Of a stretch of DNA of 54,630 nucleotides, positions 15,939 to 25,213 are shown piece after piece. This DNA is from an uncultured Pseudomonadota bacterium (GTDB lineage Bacteria > Pseudomonadota > Gammaproteobacteria > Burkholderiales > Rhodocyclaceae). Made by a program: the position numbers and the translations under genes. Position 1 is the stretch's first letter. Every line of letters begins with the position of its first letter. Location: contig CAIQBG010000036.1 in NCBI GenBank assembly GCA_903870055.1, positions 1-54,630 on the forward strand, read 5' to 3'. Below the pieces are notes generated by a model. The model saw only the letters and a list, made by a program, of their open reading frames with translations. It searched no databases and had not been told where the DNA came from.

Positions 15939-17203
15939 GTGAGCCATCCATGAACTCTCTCTCGAACAACGAGCAAAAGGAGGATGTAAAGCGGTCATCG
16001 TCCCAGGCAGCAGGTGTCGTTGGCGACCGTGTGCGCCCATTTAGTGGGTTGGCCGGTTCAATGATGACTGGCACTTCTGCAGTCTTTGCCAAGTTCGCAA
16101 AGCAGATCCTATTTGTTCTGGCTGTGATTATTGGTTCTGTCGGTGGCGCAGTTTGGTATTACAAATCGAGCCACCCGACCAGTATGCCCGCCAAGCCTTT
16201 AGCATCAACGAGCGCAGCCACCGGCTCGCCAAAAGATTTAGGGGCCCAGGGCGACAACGGCAAAGCACCAGCGCCAACACCAGCCGCCCCTGCTTCAACT
16301 CCCATCCCAGACCAAGCTACGCCACCCAATCCGAAGGCGCCACCGCTTGACGGAACCGTTCAGCTACCACCTCCCCCGTCCACGGCGTCCGGTCAGGCAG
16401 GCCAGCCTCCAGCACAGGCCCCAGTTAATCGTCTGGATGCCACTTTTTTCACAGACGGTCAGCAGCAATCATCCAGCGGTTCAAGTTTTGGTGCAGGTGC
16501 GCCGACCATTAATCCCGCGCTCACGGCTAATTTGCAAGGTGCTGGTCAGAAATCAGGAGAATTCACTGGCAACCTGAATCCCACCGCTACTGCAAAAGCG
16601 CAAGCCAGCATGATTGGCAACCGATCACTGCTGCTCGCCAAAGGCACGCTGATCGACTGCGTACTCAATACCGCACTCACCAGTGGCGTACCAGGCATGG
16701 CTTCTTGCACTACCTCCAAGCCTGTTTATAGCGACAACGGTAAAACATTGCTGATTGAGCGCGGTTCCACCATCAGCGGTGAATTCAACGGCCAGATGAA
16801 GACCGGTCAGTCTCGGATGTATGTCTTATGGACTCGCCTCAAGACGCCCAAGGGAGTGATTGTGAATCTGGATTCCCCAGGTGCTGACGCTCTTGGCCGC
16901 CCCGGTCTTTCAGGCGAAATCGATAAACACTGGTGGGAGCGGATCGGCTCGGCCTTCATGCTAAGCCTCGTTCAGGATGCTATCGGGTATGCGGCAACTC
17001 GTGGTGCCAATAACAACAACGGCGCCTCTCAGATGTATTTCCAGAATACACAGCAGTCTGGGGAAAACATGGCGGCCGCCATCCTCAAGGAAACCATCAG
17101 CATCCCACCAACGTTATCGAAGAACCAGGGCGACCGCGTGACGGTTTACGTCGCACGTGATGTCGACTTTTCTAATGTTTATCAAGTCACACCCACACCA
17201 TGA
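15935..17203 (+). CDS. virB10: VirB10/TrbI-like core channel protein
   Basis: A 422-residue protein with a cytoplasmic N-terminus and a transmembrane helix at about residues 52-73 (FAKQILFVLAVIIGSVGGAV). A Pro/Ala-rich periplasmic linker (about 85-165) follows, then the conserved C-terminal barrel: LLAKGTLIDCVLNTAL, GMASCTTSKPVYSDNGKTLL, IERGSTISGEFNG, MYVLWTRLKTPKGVI. This is a full-length VirB10. It spans both membranes and senses ATPase activity. It overlaps both neighbours by 4 nt. Confidence 0.95.
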   Translation: MSEPSMNSLSNNEQKEDVKRSSSQAAGVVGDRVRPFSGLAGSMMTGTSAVFAKFAKQILFVLAVIIGSVGGAVWYYKSSHPTSMPAKPLASTSAATGSPKDLGAQGDNGKAPAPTPAAPASTPIPDQATPPNPKAPPLDGTVQLPPPPSTASGQAGQPPAQAPVNRLDATFFTDGQQQSSSGSSFGAGAPTINPALTANLQGAGQKSGEFTGNLNPTATAKAQASMIGNRSLLLAKGTLIDCVLNTALTSGVPGMASCTTSKPVYSDNGKTLLIERGSTISGEFNGQMKTGQSRMYVLWTRLKTPKGVIVNLDSPGADALGRPGLSGEIDKHWWERIGSAFMLSLVQDAIGYAATRGANNNNGASQMYFQNTQQSGENMAAAILKETISIPPTLSKNQGDRVTVYVARDVDFSNVYQVTPTP

Positions 17204-17850
17204 CCTCAACGACCCAGCAAGAAATGGCACCCGCCCTGTCAAGTGATGCACAGGAGGTTCTATACCAAGCCCTGATCGAGATTCGCAGGCTTGCCGCAAC
17301 CAACCATGCAACCGCTTTGCCACAAATCTGGCAACTGGCCACGACTGCTTCAGACGTTCTGTCCGCAGAGGGGCTGGATCCCGATCCCAGCCTTGTGGCC
17401 AGTCAACCGATCCAGCAGTTAAAGCATCGGCTGACCACGACCGCGACCGTTATTCCATCAACCCCTGAAACCCCCAAGAAAGAAACTGCCATGAACATCC
17501 GCTTTCAGAATGCCCCGCGTATTGCTTTATTTGTTGCCATTGCTGGCCTGCTTGGAGCCAATCTGTGGCAGTCAAGCCAGACACAATCGGCTGTTGTTCA
17601 TATACAGGCATCTGTTGATGGAATTGCGGCTGCTTTTAAATCCGCCCAAGGTCAGAACACCCCGCTAGCTGCTCAGGAAGTCAGCGAAATCCTGAAACGG
17701 AACGATGACGACTGCGCTAAGAGCTACGTTCAGAAGTCGTTGGCTGCCGGCCAGGTTGTTCTCCGTGGACAAGTAGTTGCTGGATCCGGCTCGGATGCCT
17801 GTCGAATGGCTGCTGCTCTGGCAGAGCAACGCCAGGCTACTGCCCAGTAA
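17200..17850 (+). CDS. T4SS-operon membrane protein of unknown role
   Basis: A 216-residue protein with an N-terminal soluble part of about 105 residues, one transmembrane segment at about 107-124 (IALFVAIAGLLGANLWQSS) and a C-terminal exported or cytoplasmic domain with two Cys (DDDCAKSYVQ, SDACRMAAAL). No family is recognised. It is coupled to virB10 by a 4-nt overlap, so it is probably made with the core complex. An internal start at ATG 17491 would give a short membrane protein without the N-terminal part. Confidence 0.75.
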   Translation: MTSTTQQEMAPALSSDAQEVLYQALIEIRRLAATNHATALPQIWQLATTASDVLSAEGLDPDPSLVASQPIQQLKHRLTTTATVIPSTPETPKKETAMNIRFQNAPRIALFVAIAGLLGANLWQSSQTQSAVVHIQASVDGIAAAFKSAQGQNTPLAAQEVSEILKRNDDDCAKSYVQKSLAAGQVVLRGQVVAGSGSDACRMAAALAEQRQATAQ

Positions 17851-17859
17851 GGACACCCA

Positions 17860-18423
17860 ATGAGACCTGTCTTCACGCTTAACCTCATCTGGCTAACTGG
17901 ACTGTTGGGGCTGTCAGCACCATCTGCCATGGCCGATGACTATGGCTGCACGGTTCTCTTGTGCCTATCGAATCCGAATGGCCCCAAGGCGGTTTCCGAG
18001 TGCGTAAATCCCATCGACCATCTTTACCGTGAACTTAGAAAGGGGCGTCCTTTTCCTCATTGCAATTTGGCCAGCACATCGGATCACAAATCAGAAGCTG
18101 TGACAGGTCGAAACAACTTTGACGACTGCCCTACAGGCACATCGGCGCTTCCGGCAGGTGAATTTGCGCTTAATCCACAGTCCAACCAGATTTATCAGGG
18201 CATTGGTTCTGGCGCAGAAGGTTTCGGCGGCTCACAAAAAATCTGTGTTGCACAACCTGCCGGACAGACATCTATGGGGATTCCAGCCACCGACGGATCT
18301 TCTGATGTACAAACCGTCCCCGTCGGGATATATCGCCAGATTGTGACGATGAACCCTGCCGGCTCACCTAACTACATCGACGTCATGATCGACGGCAAGC
18401 GCTATACGCGCGTGAGGTATTAA
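17860..18423 (+). CDS. Exported Cys-rich T4SS accessory protein
   Basis: A 187-residue protein with a signal peptide (LNLIWLTGLLGLSAPSAMA). The mature N-terminus, DDYGCTVLLCLSNPNGPKAV then SECVNPIDHLYRELRKGRPF, is one I associate with a conserved family of unknown function found in proteobacterial conjugation clusters. Cys residues are spaced for disulfides. The C-terminus is beta-rich. It lies directly before virB11. Confidence 0.8.
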   Translation: MRPVFTLNLIWLTGLLGLSAPSAMADDYGCTVLLCLSNPNGPKAVSECVNPIDHLYRELRKGRPFPHCNLASTSDHKSEAVTGRNNFDDCPTGTSALPAGEFALNPQSNQIYQGIGSGAEGFGGSQKICVAQPAGQTSMGIPATDGSSDVQTVPVGIYRQIVTMNPAGSPNYIDVMIDGKRYTRVRY

Positions 18424-18425
18424 CG

Positions 18426-19487
18426 ATGTTGCAAGGCAACGAAGCGGTCCTCGCCCTGCTCCGCCCTTTATTAGGGTTGTTGGAGCGTCCTGGCGTGACA
18501 GAACTGGTGGTTAATCGCCCTGGGGAGGCCTATATTGAATCGGACACCGGCTGGGAAAGAATCGAAATTCCAGAAATGGGGGCAATGCATTTGCGCTCAA
18601 TGGCCGCTGCGATCGCAAGCTACTGCAAGCAGACTATCTCTAACACAAAGCCTATCTTGTCTGGAACTTTGCCAGGTAAAGAGCGCGTGCAGATCGTTCT
18701 CGAACCAGCTGTTGAAACTGGCCAGATTTCATTCACGATCCGACGACCAGACCATAGAACCAAGGATTTGTCGGAATACACAGAGGCACGGCTCTTTGAT
18801 GAAGCCATCTGGCGGTGTAGTACCGGTGACTTTGAATCACTGACGATTCCAGAACGGCAGCTCACGACAAAGCTTAAGGAGCGTGATTTCGAGGGGTTCT
18901 TCCGGCAAGCCGTTACGGAACGTCTGAACATTTGCATCGTTGGCGACACCGGTTCTGGCAAAACCACCCTGATGAAATCACTTTGCGCCGAAATTCCCCG
19001 GCACGAGCGATTGATCACGATTGAGGACGTGCGAGAACTTTTCATGCTGAACCACGGCAATCAGTCGAACTTACTCTACGTCAAGGATGACCAAGGCCTT
19101 GCCAAAGTATCGCCATCGAGTTTGATCGCGAGCTGTATGCGCATGAAACCAGACCGGGTGTTGCTGGCAGAGCTACGCGGCAGTGAGTCTTACGATTTCC
19201 TCAAATTGCTCACAACTGGCCACGCGGGATCGATCACCAGCTTTCACGCTGAATCATGCGCTCGATCTATTGCCCGATTTGCCTTGATGGCCAAAGAGCA
19301 CCCAGAAGCGGCCGCCTATGCGGTCGCTGACCTCAAAAAACTCCTCTTCATGACGATTGACGTGATCGCGCATTTATCAGCAAAGCCGATCTATGACGAA
19401 CACGGTAATCAGACCGGCAAACGCCGGGTGATGACTGAACTTTATTTTGATCCCTTCAAGAAACGAGATCTTGCGTATGAAACCTGA
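18426..19487 (+). CDS. virB11: VirB11 secretion ATPase
   Basis: A 353-residue traffic ATPase of normal VirB11 length. The N-terminal domain has GVTELVVNRPGEAYIE. Walker A GDTGSGKTTL is at about residues 174-183, the Asp box region is LITIEDVREL, Walker B is VLLAELRG, and the His box is TTGHAGSITSFHAES. It forms a hexamer at the cytoplasmic face that drives pilus assembly and substrate transfer with VirB4. It ends 11 nt inside the first pilus gene, so the secretion and pilus operons are probably transcribed together. Confidence 0.96.
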   Translation: MLQGNEAVLALLRPLLGLLERPGVTELVVNRPGEAYIESDTGWERIEIPEMGAMHLRSMAAAIASYCKQTISNTKPILSGTLPGKERVQIVLEPAVETGQISFTIRRPDHRTKDLSEYTEARLFDEAIWRCSTGDFESLTIPERQLTTKLKERDFEGFFRQAVTERLNICIVGDTGSGKTTLMKSLCAEIPRHERLITIEDVRELFMLNHGNQSNLLYVKDDQGLAKVSPSSLIASCMRMKPDRVLLAELRGSESYDFLKLLTTGHAGSITSFHAESCARSIARFALMAKEHPEAAAYAVADLKKLLFMTIDVIAHLSAKPIYDEHGNQTGKRRVMTELYFDPFKKRDLAYET

Positions 19488-20076
19488 TCTGACCAGACTT
19501 TTCCTCCTAACGCTAACTGGGGCCACTTTGGCTGGTTGTGGCGGGACCCTTGCGCCCATTCCTTCAGGGAATGATCGTGTGGCCATCAATGCCGTGCCTG
19601 TAGAAGTAGCGGCTAAAGCGGAGCCGACGCAACAGGGCATCAGTGATCCACCAGCCACGCCCGAGTCACCGCCAGAAGCCGTGATAGCACAGCTACCACC
19701 AGACAACACAGCCACCACGCCCACACCGGCCGAGCTTGCGCTTTCTCCTGGCTTACGCCCCTTCGCCGAACCAGCGATCGTCGCAGGCTACCCGGTATTC
19801 ACAGCAGCTATCGGCGCATCCCTGCGCGACTCCCTGGAGCAATACCTTCAGGCTAATGGTTGGCGTTTGTCCTGGCGCGCTGAGGGGAGTAGCCCCGGCC
19901 GCGTGCGCGATTTCCGTCTGAGTGAGCCGGCCTCAATTCCGGTCGACAGTATCGGTGGCTTGCTCAATCAACTGCTTGTCGGACGTGGATTACACGCCAC
20001 CGTCTCTAATAAATCCAAGGCCGTTTTGATCGAAAACGATTCCAACGCCTTGCCACGAGCCAAGCGAGAGGACTGA
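19477..20076 (+). CDS. pilL: TcpQ/PilL-like pilus lipoprotein
   Basis: A 199-residue lipoprotein: signal peptide with lipobox LAGC at residues 18-21 (TRLFLLTLTGATLAGCGG), a Pro/Ala-rich linker, then a C-terminal TcpQ-type domain (LRDSLEQYLQANGWRLSWRA, PVDSIGGLLNQLLVGRGL, HATVSNKSKAVLI). This domain is found in PilL of R64-type pili and TcpQ of the toxin-coregulated pilus, where it helps the secretin reach the outer membrane. R64 PilL is longer, so the symbol is by domain and position. It overlaps virB11 by 11 nt. Confidence 0.8.
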   Translation: MKPDLTRLFLLTLTGATLAGCGGTLAPIPSGNDRVAINAVPVEVAAKAEPTQQGISDPPATPESPPEAVIAQLPPDNTATTPTPAELALSPGLRPFAEPAIVAGYPVFTAAIGASLRDSLEQYLQANGWRLSWRAEGSSPGRVRDFRLSEPASIPVDSIGGLLNQLLVGRGLHATVSNKSKAVLIENDSNALPRAKRED

Positions 20077-20078
20077 TC

Positions 20079-21662
20079 ATGACATTTCATAAAACGCGCC
20101 TGGCGCTGTTGATTGCTGGCTTGAGCCTCGGCGTCACGGGTTGCGCTGGATTTAACCAGTGGAACACCTTTAAATCTCCCGAAGCACAAAACACCCAGAA
20201 CCTGGGCGATGCCGTCAAAGGTGCTCGTGGTGGCGCTTTCCACACGAATGTGGTCACCGAAACAGATAGCGACCTACCGCTGGCTTTGACCGAAGTTGAA
20301 GCTGACGATGTGCGTGATAGCGTTAGCCTGTCTGCCAATAACACAGCATTCTTCGGCCTGATCAAAGGGTTGGCCGCGAAACAGGGTTATGCGCTGGGTG
20401 TTGTCGACGGTGTGGACACAGGCAAACGCATCGCCGTCCAGATTAATGGGCTCTCGACCATTGCCGCAATTCGGCAAATCGCGAACCTCGCCGGATATGT
20501 CGCAGTCGTTAATCATGCGGACCGCACGGTGACTATTGCCCCCCAGGCAACCTACACCTTCAAATTGCCGACGGCACTCTTCAAAAAGCTTGCCGGAACT
20601 TTCACCGTTGGCGGGGATCCGGCTGCCAGCGGGTCTTCTTCTAGTGGTGCCAGTGGCGGTATGTCTGGCGGCGCAAGCAGCGGATCCGGCGGTAGCAGTC
20701 AGATCAAATCGAGCTTTGTGATTACGGGCGAATCGAAGAACGAGCCCAAGGATCTGGAGGGTTATTTTAAGCAACTGGCCGGTAGCAATGCCCAGGTCAA
20801 TGTTTTTCATCTGACCGGCATGATCACCGTGCGCGCGAATGCTCAAGCGCTCAAGCGGGTTTATGACTTTGTGCAGAACTACTGCCAGGACGGCATGCGG
20901 CAAGTCACCGTTGCTGCAACTATCGTTGAGGTAAGCATTAACGATGAATTCCAGTACGGCATCAAGTGGGACAAAATCCTGAACGCAGCCGGTACCAAGA
21001 GTTTCAACTACGACATGACAGGGGTCAATACTCCGATTGCCGGGGCTTCCCCTGCGAGTCTGAATATCACGACCGCCAGCATCACCAGCGTTGTGCAAGC
21101 TCTTGAGCAGTTCACCCGGATTCGAGTTGCCAACCAGCCAACGATCGTCACGCTCAATCATGTGCCTGCGACGTTGTTTAACGGCAAGCAGATTCCTTAT
21201 CTGCCGAGCATTCAAAACAACATGAGCAGTACAGGCACCACGCAGACCTCTGCAACCGGTGCTTATGCCCCACAGGGCGTCTCGATATCGGTCATTCCCG
21301 ACATCATGGATAACAACCTGGTGCAGCTAACCCTGCTGCCGGTGACGACGAGCGTTGGCAAATTCTCGACGTTTGCGACGGGTACTAATCAGGGATCTAT
21401 CCAGATGCCTGAGCAGTCCATCAAGCAATCAAACATGCAGGTTATGGTGCAAAACGACCGCACGGTGATCCTGGGCGGCGCACGCAGTAATGCTGCGAGC
21501 GACACCAACACCGGTTTACCTTGGCTGACCAAGCTGCCCCTCATTGGTGCGCTGGCCGGTGCGACGGATGCCATTAATGGTGTCACGGAGTCGGTTGTTT
21601 TGGTGCACACCAAAATTCTGCCGGCACCACGTTATGAACCACTGGTGGCTGAGGCACTGTAA
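20079..21662 (+). CDS. pilN: PilN-like type IVb pilus secretin
   Basis: A 527-residue lipoprotein secretin with lipobox VTGC (LLIAGLSLGVTGCAGF). N-domains follow (GLSTIAAIRQIANLAGYVAV; ITVRANAQALKRVYDFVQ) with a Gly/Ser-rich insertion around residues 185-208. The C-terminal secretin domain has QVTVAATIVEVSINDEFQYG, VRVANQPTIVTLN-type sequence and VMVQNDRTVILGGARS. It forms the outer-membrane pore for the thin pilus, as PilN of R64. It follows the lipoprotein by 2 nt and overlaps PilO by 1 nt. Confidence 0.95.
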   Translation: MTFHKTRLALLIAGLSLGVTGCAGFNQWNTFKSPEAQNTQNLGDAVKGARGGAFHTNVVTETDSDLPLALTEVEADDVRDSVSLSANNTAFFGLIKGLAAKQGYALGVVDGVDTGKRIAVQINGLSTIAAIRQIANLAGYVAVVNHADRTVTIAPQATYTFKLPTALFKKLAGTFTVGGDPAASGSSSSGASGGMSGGASSGSGGSSQIKSSFVITGESKNEPKDLEGYFKQLAGSNAQVNVFHLTGMITVRANAQALKRVYDFVQNYCQDGMRQVTVAATIVEVSINDEFQYGIKWDKILNAAGTKSFNYDMTGVNTPIAGASPASLNITTASITSVVQALEQFTRIRVANQPTIVTLNHVPATLFNGKQIPYLPSIQNNMSSTGTTQTSATGAYAPQGVSISVIPDIMDNNLVQLTLLPVTTSVGKFSTFATGTNQGSIQMPEQSIKQSNMQVMVQNDRTVILGGARSNAASDTNTGLPWLTKLPLIGALAGATDAINGVTESVVLVHTKILPAPRYEPLVAEAL

Positions 21663-22963
21663 TGGCGCGTAAGAGCTCATCCGGTTCCTCTGTGCTATCC
21701 CAGCTGCGCCCCATTATGGCGCAAGGCAAGGCAAAACTCTTGCCATTAATGCAAGGTATCCGACCAGGTCTTAAAAGCATGGTGCGCCGCCCCGTTACTG
21801 GGCGTGCACGTCCCAAGGCTGGGCAATCGGTGACGTTCCTGACAGAGACTTCTGATAAACGTAATTTCTGGCAAACGACTGACGTTGGGATGGCCCAGCT
21901 TGATGAGCCAACCACGGGCAGTGTCATCCTGTCGTTTTCCGATCAGGATGCCTGTCTGCCTGCGGCTAAAAATCTGTCGCCGCGTCAGCTTAACCGCCTG
22001 ACCCGTAGCGAACTCGGACCCAACCTGCGCGTACTCAATGAGCAAAAATCGCTCGGCATGGTGTTTGCCACGGGGGCAGAACGGGTCAGAGAACATTCGC
22101 AGCCACTGATTTCTGGGCTGTTATTGCTCGCGCATCTGCTCAAAAGCCATAAGCACTGGCTGCAAAAGGATGCCGGCCCTCTGATCACCGGTTTTGCATT
22201 CGGTAGCGACCGCGACCGATTGCTGATTCTCTACCTTTATGACGCCGGCACGTTATCGCTGCTGCAAGTCACACCGCGCACGCCAGATACCTCTGGGGCA
22301 ATCCAGAATTACATTAAGACGATCACCAAGGAACGCCCGGCGCTGGCCAGCAAGGGGCTGCGTCATGATGACCCGGCTCGAATCGTGCTCTTCGAGTCTA
22401 CGGAAATCGCTGCGGTTCTGCACACACTCAAGCCTTATCCGACCGAAGGCGATTTCTACGGGGTCCCGCAAAGCCTTGTGCTGCACTTTGCGCGGCTTAC
22501 GGCGTTGGGAGCAGTCGTTGCCGCCTCCGGTTGGGCAGGAACACAGTATTTACGGCTGGAATTTAACCAGCGCGATAAGGCTGCCCAGGACATGCGTTTG
22601 GTGGCGGCACGCCAAGGTGTCGCAGAACTCGCTAAAAAACAACCGGCCGCCTTGATTGCACTCGGTAGCGTGGTTCCGATTGATCGGGCACTTGATAAGG
22701 CGCGTGCCGTCTACCGAGCCCCTGGGCGCGTCACCGTCACCACCAGCCTCGATCAGATCCAGCTGGCATCCATTCTCGATATCCCGGCCGGGGTGTCCTG
22801 GGGAATGGCTGCTGGCATCTCGGATCAGCTGTCAGCGCCAGCTCCTGACGAATGTACCCGCCAGATGGTCGATACCAACACCTCCTTATCCCAACTCATG
22901 GTGAGTTATGTCTGTACGCAACCAAATTCTGATCTTGCTGGCCTGTTCTCTGCTCGCCGCTAA
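21662..22963 (+). CDS. pilO: PilO2-like type IVb pilus protein
   Basis: A 433-residue protein of the R64 PilO (PilO2) type. The N-terminal part carries a basic linker; the middle is an actin-like or cytoplasmic region (SLGMVFATGAERVREHSQPL, LLLAHLLKSHKHWL). A transmembrane helix lies at about residues 278-298 (LTALGAVVAASGWAGTQYL), followed by a periplasmic C-terminal domain with Cys. It is an inner-membrane platform component. Its last 56 nt overlap the next gene. Confidence 0.88.
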   Translation: MARKSSSGSSVLSQLRPIMAQGKAKLLPLMQGIRPGLKSMVRRPVTGRARPKAGQSVTFLTETSDKRNFWQTTDVGMAQLDEPTTGSVILSFSDQDACLPAAKNLSPRQLNRLTRSELGPNLRVLNEQKSLGMVFATGAERVREHSQPLISGLLLLAHLLKSHKHWLQKDAGPLITGFAFGSDRDRLLILYLYDAGTLSLLQVTPRTPDTSGAIQNYIKTITKERPALASKGLRHDDPARIVLFESTEIAAVLHTLKPYPTEGDFYGVPQSLVLHFARLTALGAVVAASGWAGTQYLRLEFNQRDKAAQDMRLVAARQGVAELAKKQPAALIALGSVVPIDRALDKARAVYRAPGRVTVTTSLDQIQLASILDIPAGVSWGMAAGISDQLSAPAPDECTRQMVDTNTSLSQLMVSYVCTQPNSDLAGLFSARR

Positions 22964-23420
22964 GTATGGCAACGAGTGGTCTGACGCTGCCAGCCAGGCG
23001 GCGGCCTCTGCTCGTGCGGCAACGACCAAGGCTGATCAGGCAGAACGTCTTCTTAAAACTGTCCAATCACGCGTGGATTCGGGTCTGACGATCGGGGATG
23101 CGCCATCTTTGGTGGAAACCCGATTGGCCGACACCGTGGCACTACTGCACCGCACCGCAAAAAACAACCTGATGGATCTAAATCAGGTGGTTCCCGAGGG
23201 TGTGGCCACCGGCTCATCGCTGCGCCCGGTCAACGACCTGGTGCAGAGAAATTCCGCAGGGATGTCGTTTGTCCGGTTACAGATCAAGGGGCAATACAAA
23301 ACCCTTGCCGGTCTGAAGCGTTTTACCGAGACCGTAGGAACGGGGTTTGTGGGGATCTCGAAACTCAAGATTGATCGCGACACGTTTGAGATCGACCTAG
23401 ATATCTATGGAGAGGCATGA
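22908..23420 (+). CDS. PilO/PulM-like inner-membrane pilus protein
   Basis: A 170-residue protein with an N-terminal hydrophobic segment (ILILLACSLLAAKYG), a coiled-coil-like stretch (SARAATTKADQAERLLKTVQ) and a C-terminal ferredoxin-like half (FVRLQIKGQYKTLAGLKRFT, VGISKLKIDRDTFEIDLDIY) that resembles PilO/PulM of type IVa and type II systems. It occupies the place of pilP in R64, but a better PilP candidate lies at 31074-32117. The ATG at 22908 lies 56 nt inside pilO; the start codon could be later. Confidence 0.75.
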   Translation: MSVRNQILILLACSLLAAKYGNEWSDAASQAAASARAATTKADQAERLLKTVQSRVDSGLTIGDAPSLVETRLADTVALLHRTAKNNLMDLNQVVPEGVATGSSLRPVNDLVQRNSAGMSFVRLQIKGQYKTLAGLKRFTETVGTGFVGISKLKIDRDTFEIDLDIYGEA

Positions 23421-25213
23421 TGGTTCTTGCCATTGAACAACCCCGCAATGAGCTGTCAGGGACTGCCGTTGATGCCCAGCCGCAGATGACGCAAAGCATG
23501 CCAACGGCGCCGCATCAACCCAGAACGTTGGAAGATGTTCTGCGTAAAGCGGGTGTCAAAGAATCTCATATCCGTGTCGCGATGCAGCGACAGCGCGTTA
23601 CGGGTGAATCCCTGACCGACATCATGCGCCCAAGCGACTACGGCTTTCTCACCCCCGAGAAGATCGCTCAGGTGAATGCCGAGGTCGAGAACATGCCGTA
23701 CTTTGCGCCGGGTCAGGCGCAGATGATCGATAGTCGCCAATTCAGCGGTTTCGAGATGCCAACCTTTGAAGGGTTTGTGCCGGTTGCTCAGTCGGGTGAG
23801 GAATTAACGGTGGCGATTGCGGAAAGCCGTGACAGCAATAAGGCGCGGCACGCTTTCTCGCGTTTCCGGGTGGACTGCGTCATTGCCTCAGAGCGCACGA
23901 TTCAAAGCGTCTACCGGATGCACTTTGCCAACACGCATGAATTGTTCGATGAAGCGCTGACCCGTCTGCAGAACGCTAACCCTGAGGACGAGGGGTCCGT
24001 TGGTTTGTTGCGTGAGCTGGTGCTGTGCGCAATCCGCCACGCCTGCTACCAGAGTGCGTCCGACATCATGTTCCAGTCGATGGCCACCAACACGGGCGGC
24101 GTCATTCGTCTGAAAGTCAGCGGTGAAGGCGAAATCTTCCGGTTTGTCAGCTGGGATGTCTACAAGCGGCTCATCAACCACTTTGTAGCCGAGTGCGGCA
24201 AACAGCAGGAAATTCAGCATAACCCGATTGAGCACCGGTTCGCGCTGAAAGGCGATGAGGTCACGCGGTTTGCAGACATTGCTAACCGCTACCAGTTCCG
24301 CGCCATGCTGATTGGTCGCAATAGCGGCGGCGATGATGCGTTTGCCTCAATGGAAATGCGTATTCTTGACCAACAGGCTGATGCGGCCGATCTCACGCAG
24401 CTTGGCTTTGATCCTGTTACAGAAAAAAAGATTAACCGCTACAGCCAGATGAAGACGGGCCTGTTCCTGGTTACCGGCCCCACCGGGTCAGGTAAATCCA
24501 CCACGCTCTATGGCGCCTTGAAGCTGATCGACCCGGTGTCGCGATGGGTGCAAACCATCGAAAACCCGATTGAGTATAGCCATGGGCTATGGATGCAATA
24601 CCAAGTCCCGCGTAGTGCCGCCGACGAAGGTGCTGGGGCGGCCTTGATTCTCAAGGGGCTATTACGTAATGCCCCTGATGTCATCTTGCAGGGCGAGGTT
24701 CGTGATGCAGAGATTGGCCGGTTACTGCTCGAACTTGCCAATACAGGTCACCTGGCTGTCTCAACGCTCCATGCCAACACCTCGGCTGACGCGATTACCC
24801 GGCTAAAGCTCTTTGAACTGGACATGCCAGGCCTTGCCTCGGTCCTTCTGGGGATTCTTGCCCAACGTCTGGTGCGCTGTCTATGCCCTAAATGCAAGAT
24901 CCCGGAGGATCGGGCCGAAGTTCTGGCCCAGCTGTCGGCCGACTGGTTGCGCTCAACCGCTTCAACGCCCCATCAGGCAAGTCCGGTGGGCTGTCCGTTC
25001 TGTAACTACACGGGTTATCACGGGCGTCACATGGTCTATGAATTGCTCGACGTGAACGCCAACGTGGTGAAAGCCATCGAAGAAGACCGCCCACCCAATG
25101 CGATTGCCCAGGCCGGGATTGACCCGAACGGGACGCTACGGGCTAATGCCATGCGCCTGGTCGCCAAAGGGCTGACGAGTATGGACGTGGTCAACCAATT
25201 GGTGCGGGCATGA
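23417..25213 (+). CDS. pilQ: PilQ-like pilus extension ATPase
   Basis: A 598-residue GspE/PilB-type ATPase. An N-terminal MshEN-like domain is followed by the ATPase: Walker A GPTGSGKST at residues 354-362, an Asp-box region TIENPIEY at ~380 (the consensus has Asp where this has Asn), Walker B PDVILQGEVRD at ~422-432, and the His box GHLAVSTLHANT. A Zn-binding CxxC pair (CLCPKC ... CPFCNYTGYHGR) lies near the C-terminus. It powers pilus assembly. Part of its ATPase core is duplicated in the next gene. It overlaps both neighbours by 4 nt. Confidence 0.95.
   Translation: MMVLAIEQPRNELSGTAVDAQPQMTQSMPTAPHQPRTLEDVLRKAGVKESHIRVAMQRQRVTGESLTDIMRPSDYGFLTPEKIAQVNAEVENMPYFAPGQAQMIDSRQFSGFEMPTFEGFVPVAQSGEELTVAIAESRDSNKARHAFSRFRVDCVIASERTIQSVYRMHFANTHELFDEALTRLQNANPEDEGSVGLLRELVLCAIRHACYQSASDIMFQSMATNTGGVIRLKVSGEGEIFRFVSWDVYKRLINHFVAECGKQQEIQHNPIEHRFALKGDEVTRFADIANRYQFRAMLIGRNSGGDDAFASMEMRILDQQADAADLTQLGFDPVTEKKINRYSQMKTGLFLVTGPTGSGKSTTLYGALKLIDPVSRWVQTIENPIEYSHGLWMQYQVPRSAADEGAGAALILKGLLRNAPDVILQGEVRDAEIGRLLLELANTGHLAVSTLHANTSADAITRLKLFELDMPGLASVLLGILAQRLVRCLCPKCKIPEDRAEVLAQLSADWLRSTASTPHQASPVGCPFCNYTGYHGRHMVYELLDVNANVVKAIEEDRPPNAIAQAGIDPNGTLRANAMRLVAKGLTSMDVVNQLVRA

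Noticed and set aside
20274..21215. A 313-codon minus-strand open frame
   Set aside because: It lies fully antisense to the PilN secretin and its translation has no recognisable domain.
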